From Paraburkholderia acidisoli (GTDB lineage Bacteria; Pseudomonadota; Gammaproteobacteria; Burkholderiales; Burkholderiaceae), in contig NZ_CP046915.1 of the NCBI RefSeq assembly GCF_009789675.1, forward strand, positions 248,001 through 312,000: a stretch of 64,000 nt of DNA, given 5' to 3'. The notes under the pieces were generated by a model, which saw nothing but the letters and a program-made list of their open reading frames with translations, was not told where the DNA came from and searched no databases. Every line of letters starts with the position of its first letter. Within the stretch, counting starts at the first letter, position 1. Positions 43,072 to 52,657 of this stretch are shown here, piece after piece. The position numbers were made by a program, and so were the translations under genes.

Positions 43072-43950
43072 TCAGGCAGTGTGCTCGACATGCTCGCGCA
43101 AATACGCCACCACGCGTTGCGCGCGCGGCGTGAGCGGCCATTCGGCGCGATGAATGAGCCACAGCGTGTCCACCACGCTCTCGCCACCCTCCATCACTTC
43201 AATGGCGTCCTGACGCGCGAACGCGCGGCGCGCATAGCGCGGGATCACCGTGAAGCCCAGGCCGCGCGCCACCGGCTCGAGAATCAGCCCGATCTGGTTG
43301 CTGAAACCATGGCGCGGCAGCGAGCGAGCGCCCGCGTTGCCCGGAAAACGGCGCGCGAGCAGGCGGTTCGCCATCGCCATGCCGTCGGGGTGATCGATGA
43401 AACCGAGGCGCGCGAGATCGCTCCACGTGCGCGCGGTCGCGCCCGCCGGCACCACGAGTTCGAGCGGCTCCTGCGCGAAGCGCGTGGCCGCGATGTGTTC
43501 GTCGTCGGGCTTGAGCGTGAGCAAGCCGAGATCGTAATGATTGGCGAGCACGGCCGCGAGCACTTCGGCGTCGGGCGCGAACCTGTGACGCACCGCGAGG
43601 CCCGGATGCGCGCCCTGTAAATCGAGCAGCAGCGGATAAATCGCGAGCCCGATGCTACCGGGACTGATCAAGCCCACTTCGCCGCTTTCCGCGCCGCTTT
43701 CGGCGAGCCGGCCGCGCAGCCTGCGATCGGCCACTTCGAGTTCGGCGCAATAGTCGAGCAGCGCGCGCCCGGCCGGCGTGATCTCGATGCCGCGCGGGCG
43801 CCGGAACACGAGCAGGCCGAGCCGGTCTTCGAGTTGCCGCAAGTGCTGGCTCACGGCCGCTTGCGTGAGCCCGAGCCGTTCGGCCGCGCGTGTGAAGCTG
43901 CCCGCTTCCGCGAGCATTTCGAACGTGCGCAGCCATTGCGGATTTAGCAT
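43072..43950 (-). CDS. LysR-family regulator, divergent from VOC/MDR genes
   Basis: A 292-residue regulator. The HTH is MLNPQWLRTFEMLAEAGSFT with RAAERLGLTQAAVSQHLRQL, followed by LGLLVFRRPRGIEITPAG. The effector domain starts VGLISPGSIGLAIYPLL. The final residues (LTPRAQRVVAYLREHVEHTA) close the fold. It is 124 bases from, and divergent to, the VOC-MDR gene pair, which it probably controls. Confidence 0.92.
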   Translation of the reverse strand: MLNPQWLRTFEMLAEAGSFTRAAERLGLTQAAVSQHLRQLEDRLGLLVFRRPRGIEITPAGRALLDYCAELEVADRRLRGRLAESGAESGEVGLISPGSIGLAIYPLLLDLQGAHPGLAVRHRFAPDAEVLAAVLANHYDLGLLTLKPDDEHIAATRFAQEPLELVVPAGATARTWSDLARLGFIDHPDGMAMANRLLARRFPGNAGARSLPRHGFSNQIGLILEPVARGLGFTVIPRYARRAFARQDAIEVMEGGESVVDTLWLIHRAEWPLTPRAQRVVAYLREHVEHTA

Positions 43951-44074
43951 AAGAATATTTTATCGAAGCGATAAGACAGGCGTGCTTGTCATTATAGCGA
44001 CGCTCCCTAAGATGAACGCGATCGGCCGCGCCGCGCTGGCGCCGCCATGTTTCGATATTTTTCAGGGGGCCAGA

Positions 44075-44575
44075 ATGAGCCAGACTTATCCGCGTAGCTT
44101 TTCCCATATCGGCCTGTCCGTTACCGATCTCGACGCCGCCGTGAAGTTCTACACGGAAGTCATGGGCTGGTATCTCATCATGCCGCCCACGACCATCAGC
44201 GAGGACGAAAGCGCCATCGGCGTGATGTGCACCGACGTATTCGGCGCGAACTGGGGCTCGTTCCGCATCGCGCATCTCTCCACCGGCGACCGCATCGGCG
44301 TGGAAATCTTCGAGTTCCGCAACGCGCAGAAGCCCGAGAACAACTTCGAGTACTGGAAAACCGGCGTATTTCACTTCTGCGTGCAGGACCCGGACGTGGA
44401 AGGTCTCGCCGCGAAGATCGTCGCGGCCGGCGGCAAACAGCGCATGCCGGTGCGCGAGTATTTCCCCGGCGAAAAGCCGTATCGCATGGTCTACATGGAA
44501 GACCCCTTCGGCAACATCCTCGAAATCTACAGCCACAGCTACGAGCTGACGTACTCGGCCGGAGCGTATCGATGA
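44075..44575 (+). CDS. VOC-family (glyoxalase/dioxygenase-fold) protein
   Basis: A 166-residue single-domain VOC metalloprotein. Metal-ligand-type residues are in SFSHIGLSVTDLDAAVKFY (His), in VFHFCVQDPDVEG (His) and in DPFGNILEIYSHS (Glu). It therefore has the lactoylglutathione-lyase/bleomycin/dioxygenase scaffold. The ATG at 44075 follows CAGGGGGCCAG. Its stop overlaps the start of the MDR gene (ATGA), so the two are translated together. The substrate is not known. Confidence 0.85.
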   Translation: MSQTYPRSFSHIGLSVTDLDAAVKFYTEVMGWYLIMPPTTISEDESAIGVMCTDVFGANWGSFRIAHLSTGDRIGVEIFEFRNAQKPENNFEYWKTGVFHFCVQDPDVEGLAAKIVAAGGKQRMPVREYFPGEKPYRMVYMEDPFGNILEIYSHSYELTYSAGAYR

Positions 44576-45561
44576 TGGTGACGCCGCCCGCGTGGCGCGC
44601 GTGGGTGTGGCAAGGTTCGGCGGACCCGCGGGACCTCGCGCTGGAAACGGTCGCGCGCGAACCGCTCGCGCCGGGTCACGTGCTCGTGCGCAACGCCGTG
44701 ATCGGGTTGAATCCCGTCGACTGGAAAGTGCTCGGCGGCGACCTCGTGAACTGGCGGGCCGGCAAGGTGCCGGGCGTGGATGGCGCGGGCACCGTGGTCG
44801 GCCTGGGCGCGAACGTGGCCGCGCACTGGATCGGCCAGCGCGTGGCATATCACACGAGCCTGCACGCGCCGGGCAGTTTCGCCGAATACACGCCGGTTGC
44901 AACGCGCGCGCTGCTGCGCGTGCCCGACGGCGTGGACTTCGCGACGGCCGCGAGCATGCCATGCCCGGCGCTCACGGCGTGGCTCGCGCTCGACAAACTG
45001 CCGCGCCGCGTGGGCGCGCGCGTGTTGATCGCGGGTGCGGGCGGCGCGGTCGGCCAGTATCTCGTGCAGCTCGCGGCGGGACGCGGCTTCGAGGTCACGG
45101 CGATGAGCCACCCGCGCCACTGGACACGCCTGACCGCGCTCGGCGCGACGGCGTGCATGCATGGCGCGCCGGGTTCGTCGGCGTGGCTCGAGGAAAACGC
45201 GGGCCGCTTCTTTGCCGCCATCGACAGCGTGAATGCCGAACACGCTGCACGGATCGCCGGCGTGCTCGAAGCGAACGGCCATCTCGTGTGCATTCAGGGG
45301 CGGCTCGCCGCCGCGCCATGCGCGCCGTTCGGCCGCGCGCTCTCCGTGCACGAAGTCGCGCTCGGCGCGCTGCACGATCATGGCGACGACGCCGCGTGGG
45401 CGCGTCTCACGCAGGCGGGCGAAGCGCTGCTCGCCGCGCTCGACTACGGCACGCTGCGCGCCGAATCGCACACCATGGCCGCCTTCGAGTCGCTCGCGCA
45501 ACATCTGCACGCGCTCGAGCATCGTGCGTTCTCCGGCAAGGCGCTGGTGGCCGTGCCGTAA
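44572..45561 (+). CDS. MDR-family (zinc-less alcohol dehydrogenase/quinone reductase-like) oxidoreductase
   Basis: A 329-residue medium-chain dehydrogenase/reductase. The catalytic N-terminal domain has VIGLNPVDWKVLGGDL and GVDGAGTVVGLG. The Rossmann domain carries VLIAGAGGAVGQYLVQLA. No structural-zinc cysteines are visible, so it groups with NADPH:quinone reductase-like members. It begins inside the last codons of the VOC gene (two adjacent ATGs). A shared detoxification or catabolic task under the divergent LysR is likely. Confidence 0.88.
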   Translation: MMVTPPAWRAWVWQGSADPRDLALETVAREPLAPGHVLVRNAVIGLNPVDWKVLGGDLVNWRAGKVPGVDGAGTVVGLGANVAAHWIGQRVAYHTSLHAPGSFAEYTPVATRALLRVPDGVDFATAASMPCPALTAWLALDKLPRRVGARVLIAGAGGAVGQYLVQLAAGRGFEVTAMSHPRHWTRLTALGATACMHGAPGSSAWLEENAGRFFAAIDSVNAEHAARIAGVLEANGHLVCIQGRLAAAPCAPFGRALSVHEVALGALHDHGDDAAWARLTQAGEALLAALDYGTLRAESHTMAAFESLAQHLHALEHRAFSGKALVAVP

Positions 45562-45565
45562 ACGC

Positions 45566-45605
45566 GCAACGCGGCCCGTGACGAGGTCAACGGGCCGCGC
45601 GTTGC
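45566..45605. terminator. bidirectional hairpin between convergent genes
   Basis: GCAACGCGGCCCGT (45566-45579) pairs with ACGGGCCGCGCGTTGC (45590-45605), one base bulged. It lies between the MDR gene (plus) and the last gene of the seven-gene unit (minus). No long T tract, so efficiency is uncertain. Confidence 0.65.
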
Positions 45606-45633
45606 CTGACTCGGTGCTTCAGGCGTTCGAACG

Positions 45634-47106
45634 TCAGTCCAGGCCGCCCTGGCACAGATACTTGATGCTCAGGTAGTCGTCGAGACCGTACTTCGAGCCC
45701 TCGCGGCCGTAGCCCGATTCCTTCACGCCGCCGAACGGCGCGGCTTCGCTCGCCACCGCGCCTTCGTTGATGCCGACGATGCCCGTTTCGAGTTTGCGCG
45801 CGACGCGGTCGATACGGCGCACGTCGTTCGTGTAGAAGTACGCGGCGAGACCGAACGGCGTGTCGTTGGCGATGCGGATGACTTCGTCTTCGTCGCTGAA
45901 GCGGAACAGCGGCGCGACCGGGCCGAAGGTTTCCTCGCAGCACAGCACCATGGCGTCGGTGGCGTCGGCGAGCACCGTGGGCGCGTAGTAGTTCGGCCCG
46001 AGTGCCGTGAGACGCTGGCCACCCGCGAGCACGCGCGCGCCGTTCGCCACGGCGTCTTCCACGTGCTTGGCGATCTTGTCGATGGCGCGCTCGTTGATCA
46101 TCGGACCGATCTGCGCGTTCGCGTCCGTCGCCGGGCCCACATGCAGCGCGCTCACGCGCTTCGCGAGCAGCTCGCCAAATGCTTCGTAGACCGAATCGTG
46201 AACGTAGATGCGGTTCGGGCACACGCAGGTCTGGCCGCCGTTGCGGAACTTCGCGAGCATGAGGCCCTGCACTGCCGCTTCGAGATCGGCGTCGCCGAAC
46301 ACGATGAACGGCGCGTTGCCGCCCAGTTCGAGCGAAAGCTTCTTGAGCGTGCCCGCCGACTCGCGCGCGAGATGCTTGCCCACGGCCGTCGAGCCCGTGA
46401 AGGTGATCTTGCGCACGCGGTCGTCGGCGAGCCAGTCGGCCACGGCGGCAATGCCTTCGTCGCGCGCCGCCGAGATCATGTTGAGCACGCCGTCGGGCAA
46501 GCCCGCTTCCTGCGCCAGCGCGACGAGCGCGAGCGCCGTGAGCGGCGTGTCTTCGGCGGGCTTCGCCACCACCGTGCAACCGGCCGCGAGCGCCGGGGCG
46601 ATCTTGCGCGCGATCATCGCGAGCGGGAAGTTCCACGGCGTGATCGCCGCCACCACGCCAATCGGCTCCTTGATGGCCGTCATGCGCTTGCCGCGCTGCG
46701 TCTGCGGAATGATGTCGCCGTAAATCTTCGTGGCTTCCTCGGCGAACCACGCCACGTACGACGCGCCATAGGCGACTTCGCCGCGCGCTTCGGCGAGCGG
46801 TTTGCCCTGCTCCAGCGACATCAGGCGCGCGAGGTCTTCCGTGTTCGCGAGGATGAGCGCGTGCCAGCGGTTCAGCACGGCCGCGCGTTCGCGGGGCAGC
46901 TTGTCGCGCCATGCGGGCAGCGCGCGCGAAGCGGCGTCCGTGGCCGCGCGCGCGTCGGCGGCGGCGCTGTTCGCGACCTGCGCGAGCGTGGCCTGCGTGG
47001 CCGGATTCGTCACGGCGTAACGGTTGTTGCTGGCGGCGGCAACCCACTTGCCGCCGATGAAATTCTCGTGTCGAAGCAGTTCGCCTCGCGTCAACTCCAA
47101 ACTCAC
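45634..47106 (-). CDS. gabD: succinate-semialdehyde dehydrogenase (second copy)
   Basis: A 490-residue enzyme with PWNFP, SLELGG (E260) and GQTCVC (C294), and the ending AAPFGGVKESGYGREGSKYG. The start codon is GTG at 47104-47106, with AGGAGAACGCA ahead of it. It is the last gene of a seven-gene unit. Succinic semialdehyde is one product of HpaI-type aldolases, and such an aldolase is encoded earlier in the same unit, which gives this copy a clear job. It is clearly related to the copy at 676-2136 but not its recent duplicate. Confidence 0.9.
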   Translation of the reverse strand: MSLELTRGELLRHENFIGGKWVAAASNNRYAVTNPATQATLAQVANSAAADARAATDAASRALPAWRDKLPRERAAVLNRWHALILANTEDLARLMSLEQGKPLAEARGEVAYGASYVAWFAEEATKIYGDIIPQTQRGKRMTAIKEPIGVVAAITPWNFPLAMIARKIAPALAAGCTVVAKPAEDTPLTALALVALAQEAGLPDGVLNMISAARDEGIAAVADWLADDRVRKITFTGSTAVGKHLARESAGTLKKLSLELGGNAPFIVFGDADLEAAVQGLMLAKFRNGGQTCVCPNRIYVHDSVYEAFGELLAKRVSALHVGPATDANAQIGPMINERAIDKIAKHVEDAVANGARVLAGGQRLTALGPNYYAPTVLADATDAMVLCCEETFGPVAPLFRFSDEDEVIRIANDTPFGLAAYFYTNDVRRIDRVARKLETGIVGINEGAVASEAAPFGGVKESGYGREGSKYGLDDYLSIKYLCQGGLD

Positions 47107-47163
47107 TGCGTTCTCCTTTCTACAAGGGATATCGGGCGTCGAACCGGTTAGTTCGATGCGGAT

Positions 47164-50127
47164 TTAGTTCGTTGCGGCCGGTTCTTTCACGGACGCTTCG
47201 GCCGGCGCCGCCTCGCCGTTCGGCTGGCGATCGAGCCACTGCGCGAGATGGAGCGCCGTGCGACCCGTGGTGTTGCGAATCTGCGAGCGGCAGCTGAAAC
47301 CGTCGCTCACGATCACGGCTTCGTCCTGCAACGCGTCGATCACGGGCACGAGTTCCGACTGCGCGACCTGCTTCGCGAGACCCGCGGTTTTCTGGTGATA
47401 ACCATACGCGCCCGCCATGCCGCAGCAACCCGTGGGCAGCACCGAGCCCTTGCTCGTGGCCTGCTTGAGCAGTTGCGTTTCGGCCTTCATGCCGCCGCAC
47501 GCCTTCTGGTGGCAATGGCCGTGCACGTGCACGTCTTCGTCGAGCTTCGGCAGCGTGACGCCGTACTCTTGCAGCAGTTCGGCGAGCGTCTTCACCGCCT
47601 TTGCGAGCGCATGCGCGCGCTCGTCGTTCGGGAACAGCGCGCGCAATTCGTCGCGGAACACCGAAAGACAGCTCGGCTCCAGCACGACCACGGGCAGCTT
47701 CGAGTCGATCACGTTCGACATCCCCGTCATGATCGTTTCGAGGTTGCGCTTCGCTTCGTCGAGCAGACCCGCGTCGTACATCGGCCGGCCGCAGCACACG
47801 TGCTTGCTCAGCAGGCGCACTTCGAAGCCCTTCGATTCGAGCACGCGCACCGCCGCTTCCATCACCTCGGGCGTGAAGCCGTTGTTGAACGTGTCGGTCC
47901 ACAGCAGCACCGGCGTGCGCTTCGTGGTGGCGGTTTCCGCTTGCGCGAGCAGGCGCTTCGCGCTCGCGCCGTTGCGGAAGGTTTTCGCGGCGATGGCGGG
48001 AAACTTCACGTCTTCGGCCAGCCCGAACTTCGCGCTCACCTTGCGGAACGCGGGATTGCGCATCAGCGCGTTCGCCACGCCGCTCACGTGCGTGGCCACG
48101 GGCAGCCAGTTGCCGATACGGCTCACCATCGCGTCCATCACGTGACGGCGCTTGTGCTTGTGATACTCGTAGAGGAAGTGGCTCTTGTACTTGGCAATGT
48201 CCACGTGCGTGGGGCAATCGCTGCGGCAGCCCTTGCACGCGAGGCAGTGATCGAGCGAATCCTTCACGGCCTCGCTCTGCCAGCCGTCCTCGATCACTTC
48301 GCCTTTGAGCAGTTCGAACAGCAGGCGCGCGCGGCCGCGCGTGGAATACTTTTCCTCGCGCGAAGCGCGATAGCTCGGGCACATCGTGCCGCCGCTCAGC
48401 GAACGGCACTTGCCCATGCCGATACAGCGTTCCGTCGCGCGCGCGAACGTGTCGGGCTTGCCGAGATCGCCGAACGTGAACGGGCTCGACACGTCCACCC
48501 GGCGATACCCCGGTCCGAGGCGCAGGTTTTCATCCACGGGCATGGCATCGACCAGCTTGCCCGGGTTCATGCGGCCGCGCGGGTCCCAGATCGCCTTGAA
48601 CGCGCGAAACGCTTCCATCAGTTCCGGCGAGTACATGAGGTGCAGCAATTCGCCCTTCGCCTGGCCGTCGCCGTGTTCGCCCGAGAGCGAGCCTTCGTAC
48701 TTCACGACCAGTCTGGCCGCGTCGAACAAAAACTCGCGCCACGTCTTCACGCCTTGCGCGTTGCGCAGGTCGAAGGTGATGCGCGAGTGTATGCAGCCGT
48801 CGCCGAAGTGGCCGTACATGTTGGTCTTGTAGCCGTACGACTCCACCAGCGCCGAGAATTCGCGCAGGTAGGCGCCCAGGTGACGCGGCTCCACGGCGGC
48901 GTCTTCCCAGCCCACCACGGGGTCGGGCTTCGACATGTCGTCGCCGATGGACGTGGCCGACGCGCCCGTTTCGCGCACCGACCACAGCCGCTTCATGAGC
49001 GCGGCATCGTCGACGAGACGCGCCGAAGGCGTGCCCGGCAACTCGGGCGCGAGCGCCGCCGCGCGTTGCGCGAATTCCATCGCCACGGCCTTGTCGGTCG
49101 CCCCGAATTCCACCATCAGCCACGCATTGCCCTCGGGCAGTTCGGCGATGTCGGCCAGCGCCAGACCGCGCTCGCGCAAGCCGCCCACGATACCCGTGTC
49201 GAGCCCTTCCATGGCGATGGGCGAGAGCGGCAGCAGTTGCGGCACGCAGTCGGCGGCATCGAAAATGGTCGGGAAACCGTACACCACGAGCAGGCGATGC
49301 ACGGGGTTGGTCACGAGCGTGGTTTTCGCGCGCAGCACCGAGACGCAGGTGCCTTCGGAACCCACGAGCGCACGCGCGATGTTGAAGCCGTTCTCCGGCA
49401 ACAGTTGATCGAGGCTGTAGCCGGACACGCGGCGCTTGAGCTTGGGGAAGCCTTCGCGAATCGCGTCGCCGTATTTTTCCACGAGGCCGAGCAGGCCCGA
49501 GACGATTTCCGCGCGGCGGCCGCCCGCGGCGAGATGCTCGCGCAGCGCGGCTTCGTCGGTCGGGCCCACCCAGAACTGCTCGCCGTCGTAGGTGAGCACT
49601 TCGAGCGCCTCGATGTTTTCGGCGGTTTTGCCCGCCATCACCGAATGCGCGCCGCACGAGTTATTGCCGATCATGCCGCCGAGCGTGCAGCGGCTGTGCG
49701 TGGCCGGATCGGGGCCGAACGTGAGGCCCTTGAGCGCCGCCGCGTCTTTCAGCTGATCGCAGATCACACCGGGCTGCACCGTGGCCACGCGGCCCGCCAC
49801 GTCGATCGCTTCGATGGTCGTGAGGTACTTCGACGCGTCGATGATGACCGCCGCGTTGACCGACTGCCCGCACATGGATGTGCCCGCGCCGCGCGTGAGC
49901 ACCGGCACGTCGGCGTCGCGGCACGCGCGCATGGTCTCGACCACGTCCTCGATGCTGCGCGGCACGACGATGCCGATCGGCACCTGCCGGTAGTTCGACG
50001 CTTCCGACGCGTAGGCGGCGCGCGTGCCCGAATCGAAGCGCACTTCCGCGCGCGTGTTGCTGGCAAGCCGCCGCTGGAGCGAGAGCAAGGCGTTGATATC
50101 GTGGCGGGGCAGATCGTTTGAATTCAT
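47164..50127 (-). CDS. FAD- and Fe-S-containing D-2-hydroxyacid dehydrogenase, YdiJ-like
   Basis: A 987-residue fusion. An FAD-binding domain of the GlcD/vanillyl-alcohol-oxidase type (VLTRGAGTSMCGQSVN, THSRCTLGGMIGNNSCGAHS) and its cap domain occupy the first 520 residues. Two 4Fe-4S-type motifs follow, CIGMGKC...MCPSYR (about 567-585) and CLACKGCRSDCP (about 627-638). CCG domains end the protein (VCCGRPMYD, HCHQKACGG, GCCGMAGAYG). The E. coli relative YdiJ oxidises D-2-hydroxyglutarate; D-lactate is the other usual substrate. I chose the ATG 50125-50127. It lies between the cyclase and dehydrogenase genes of the unit. Confidence 0.88.
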   Translation of the reverse strand: MNSNDLPRHDINALLSLQRRLASNTRAEVRFDSGTRAAYASEASNYRQVPIGIVVPRSIEDVVETMRACRDADVPVLTRGAGTSMCGQSVNAAVIIDASKYLTTIEAIDVAGRVATVQPGVICDQLKDAAALKGLTFGPDPATHSRCTLGGMIGNNSCGAHSVMAGKTAENIEALEVLTYDGEQFWVGPTDEAALREHLAAGGRRAEIVSGLLGLVEKYGDAIREGFPKLKRRVSGYSLDQLLPENGFNIARALVGSEGTCVSVLRAKTTLVTNPVHRLLVVYGFPTIFDAADCVPQLLPLSPIAMEGLDTGIVGGLRERGLALADIAELPEGNAWLMVEFGATDKAVAMEFAQRAAALAPELPGTPSARLVDDAALMKRLWSVRETGASATSIGDDMSKPDPVVGWEDAAVEPRHLGAYLREFSALVESYGYKTNMYGHFGDGCIHSRITFDLRNAQGVKTWREFLFDAARLVVKYEGSLSGEHGDGQAKGELLHLMYSPELMEAFRAFKAIWDPRGRMNPGKLVDAMPVDENLRLGPGYRRVDVSSPFTFGDLGKPDTFARATERCIGMGKCRSLSGGTMCPSYRASREEKYSTRGRARLLFELLKGEVIEDGWQSEAVKDSLDHCLACKGCRSDCPTHVDIAKYKSHFLYEYHKHKRRHVMDAMVSRIGNWLPVATHVSGVANALMRNPAFRKVSAKFGLAEDVKFPAIAAKTFRNGASAKRLLAQAETATTKRTPVLLWTDTFNNGFTPEVMEAAVRVLESKGFEVRLLSKHVCCGRPMYDAGLLDEAKRNLETIMTGMSNVIDSKLPVVVLEPSCLSVFRDELRALFPNDERAHALAKAVKTLAELLQEYGVTLPKLDEDVHVHGHCHQKACGGMKAETQLLKQATSKGSVLPTGCCGMAGAYGYHQKTAGLAKQVAQSELVPVIDALQDEAVIVSDGFSCRSQIRNTTGRTALHLAQWLDRQPNGEAAPAEASVKEPAATN

Positions 50128-50202
50128 GACATCGCTAGCGTGGGGCGCTTTTTTCAATAATGGCTACGGCGGGTACAGCGTATTTTGCAACGGGTTTCGT
50201 CA

Positions 50203-51273
50203 TCACACGGTCGCCACCGGCGTGACCGGCGAACCGACCGCGCGCGGCAGGCGCAACGGCGGCGCCGTCAGCAGGAAGCGGTTGCGGCCATGCGCGTGCA
50301 GCCAGTCGGCCAGTTCGCTCAAATGCCACAATTCGCCGAGGTGCACGCCAAGGCGGAACAAGCACAAATCGTGCAGCGGGTGCGAAGGATACCGCGCGTC
50401 GTCGCTGGGCGCGGCCGGCAGAAACTCCACGGCCACGTTATCCGAGATCAGCGCGGCCACGTTCGAGTCGACGATCCAGCGGCGCAGCGCCTCGTCGCGG
50501 CCGTCGAGACCGGCGAAGCCGCCTTCGAGCGCCTTGCCGTTCTGCGTGCGATACACGTCGAGCAGCGCTTCGTCCAGACCCGTGCGCAGGCACAGCATGT
50601 CGCCGGGCTCGACCACCACGTGCTGCGCCTCCATCGCTTCCCTCAGTTCGTCGTAACCCACGCGCAGCGGCACCGCGCCGAACTGGCGCTTGAGGTCGAC
50701 CATGACCGCGCGGCCTTGTACGCAGGTGGCGGCCATGTTCTCGATGCCGAGCCGGTACGCGCCCGGCGCGCGATCGGTGGCGGGCAGCGGTTCGCCCGCT
50801 TTTTCGTGGCGGTAATCGAGTGGGCCGATCACATCCTCGCCCGCGCGGAAGCCGTTGTAGAAACACATTTCGGGCTGGCCGTCGCCGTCGGCGTCGAACC
50901 ATTGGCCCATGTGCGCGAGGCTGTCCCACTGCGTCGAGTACTGCAACGCGAGCGTGACGGTGTCGTCGCAGATCACGTCGGTGAGGCTCGCGTTGTCGCG
51001 CGAGAGCGGGTACGTCATGTTCGGCAGCTCGCCGCGCACCGTGGGTTGCAGGTGCGGCGGCGCGCGGCGCGGGTTCAGCACGCGGTTGCCGGGACAGTCG
51101 AGCGGCAGGCTCAAACAGAACGTGCGCCCTTCGCGCGCCTCGCGCAGGCCTTCCAGCACCTTCGCGGGCGTGATGAGGTTCAGGCGGCCAAGTTGATCGT
51201 CGGCGCCCCAGTCGCCCCACGTGGAATCGGCGGGGCGTTGGGTCCAGCGGCGTGCGGTGGTGTTCATCGACAT
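50203..51273 (-). CDS. cyclase-family (kynurenine-formamidase-fold) hydrolase
   Basis: A 356-residue member of the PF04199 family. The metal motif is in QWDSLAHMGQWFD (His plus a downstream acid), and VMVDLKRQFGAVPLRVGYDEL, EPGDMLCLRTGLDEALL and HPLHDLCLFRLGVHLGELW are conserved. Relatives hydrolyse cyclic or amide bonds, e.g. N-formylkynurenine. Here a lactone or cyclic intermediate of sugar-acid breakdown is possible. Two ATGs (51273, 51267) could be the start. Gaps are 24 bases to the upstream MFS gene and 75 to the next gene. Confidence 0.85.
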   Translation of the reverse strand: MSMNTTARRWTQRPADSTWGDWGADDQLGRLNLITPAKVLEGLREAREGRTFCLSLPLDCPGNRVLNPRRAPPHLQPTVRGELPNMTYPLSRDNASLTDVICDDTVTLALQYSTQWDSLAHMGQWFDADGDGQPEMCFYNGFRAGEDVIGPLDYRHEKAGEPLPATDRAPGAYRLGIENMAATCVQGRAVMVDLKRQFGAVPLRVGYDELREAMEAQHVVVEPGDMLCLRTGLDEALLDVYRTQNGKALEGGFAGLDGRDEALRRWIVDSNVAALISDNVAVEFLPAAPSDDARYPSHPLHDLCLFRLGVHLGELWHLSELADWLHAHGRNRFLLTAPPLRLPRAVGSPVTPVATV

Positions 51274-51297
51274 GTCCCGGTTGGTGCGTGGATACGT

Positions 51298-52605
51298 TCA
51301 GCGCGTCGCGTTGCCAGCCGCCAGCAGCGGCGCTTCGGCTTCGCTTTGCATGGCGCCGGTTTCGACGTTGCCTTCGGCTTCCTCGCCGCGCGGCATCCAG
51401 CGCGACGTATCGAACAGGCTGATCGCGATCAGCAGCAGCGCGCCGCCCGCGATGAACGACGCCATGCCGAACTTGAGGCCGAGCGAGGGCGTGACGAGCG
51501 CGATCGCATACGGCGCGACCACGCTGATCGACGTCATCGCATAACTGATGCCGATGCCGGTTGCGCGGCCTTCCACGGGGAAGCGGCGCGACTGGTAGAG
51601 CGGCATGATGCCGAACAGGCCGTTCGCGAACATGCCCATGCAGAACGCGCCCACGCCCAGCAGGAAGTGGCTTTGCACGAGCGTGTAGAGCACGGTGGAC
51701 GGAATCACCACGCCGAGGAACAGGCAGATCGTGCGGCGCTCGCCGAAGCGCGCGGCCGAGTAACCCGAAAGCGGCTTGCCGATCACCGAGCCCACCGAAT
51801 ACGCGATCACGAACGGGAAGATCTGGCTCGAATCCAGATGCTGCGTGGTCAGCAGGAACGTGGGATACAGCACCTGCACGGCCCACAGCATGAAGTTGAT
51901 CGCCGCCGAAAACACCCACGCCTGAAACACGGCCGGATTGAAGATGAAGGCCTCGCGCGCGCTGCGGCGCTTGCCGCGCTGCTGTTCGCGTTCCCAGTCG
52001 GGCGACTCGCCCACGTTGCGGCGCAGGAACAGCGTGAGCAGCGCGGGCAGCACGCCGAGGAAGAACATCCAGCGCCAGCCCGCGACCGGAAACAGGAAGT
52101 GGAACGCGAGCGCCGCAAGCAGGTAACCGAACTCGTAGCCCGCCACCATGATGCCCGAGGCGAGCGGACGGATCTTCGCGGGCACGGTTTCCATCAGCAG
52201 CGCGACGGACGCCGTCCATTCGCCGCCGAAGCCGATGCCGAACAGCACGCGCATCGCCATGAACGACGCATAGCTCCACGCGAGGCCGCTCAAACCGGCC
52301 GCGCACGAGAACCACAATACGGCGGCCATGAACACGACCTTGCGGCCGAAGCGGTCGGCGGCGAAACCCCAGCCGATGGTGCCCGCGACCTTGGCGAAAC
52401 CGGTGGCGGTCACGACGAAGGCCATGGCGGGCAGGCCCACGTTGAACACCTTGCCCAGGTGCGGGATCAGGAACAGCAAAATGGTGAAGTCGAAGGCGTC
52501 GAGCGCCCACCCCGCCGTGGCGGCGAAGATGATGCGCCAGTTCTCGCGCAACGCCTCTACGTGCGTGCCCGTCTGCGCGGGCCGGTTCACTGCGAAATCG
52601 TTCAT
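51298..52605 (-). CDS. MFS transporter, sugar-acid/lactate (SHS-like) type
   Basis: A 435-residue 12-helix carrier. It shows WALDAFDFTILLFLIPHLG in helix 1, FAADRFGRKVVFMAAVLWF in the first loop and GIGFGGEWTASVALLMETVP in helix 4. These resemble sialate/lactate:proton symporters. A strong site (AAAGGAGGAGACAC) precedes the ATG. It is the fourth gene of the unit and is unrelated in detail to the MFS genes at 53.4 and 59 kb. Confidence 0.9.
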   Translation of the reverse strand: MNDFAVNRPAQTGTHVEALRENWRIIFAATAGWALDAFDFTILLFLIPHLGKVFNVGLPAMAFVVTATGFAKVAGTIGWGFAADRFGRKVVFMAAVLWFSCAAGLSGLAWSYASFMAMRVLFGIGFGGEWTASVALLMETVPAKIRPLASGIMVAGYEFGYLLAALAFHFLFPVAGWRWMFFLGVLPALLTLFLRRNVGESPDWEREQQRGKRRSAREAFIFNPAVFQAWVFSAAINFMLWAVQVLYPTFLLTTQHLDSSQIFPFVIAYSVGSVIGKPLSGYSAARFGERRTICLFLGVVIPSTVLYTLVQSHFLLGVGAFCMGMFANGLFGIMPLYQSRRFPVEGRATGIGISYAMTSISVVAPYAIALVTPSLGLKFGMASFIAGGALLLIAISLFDTSRWMPRGEEAEGNVETGAMQSEAEAPLLAAGNATR

Positions 52606-52657
52606 GTCGTGTCTCCTCCTTTCGTTATGGGCGCCCGATGCGATCGATGCGCGTGGC

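Noticed and set aside
47248..50121. 957-residue plus-strand frame opposite the YdiJ-like gene
   Set aside because: His/Arg-rich antisense shadow of a gene with clear FAD and Fe-S motifs.
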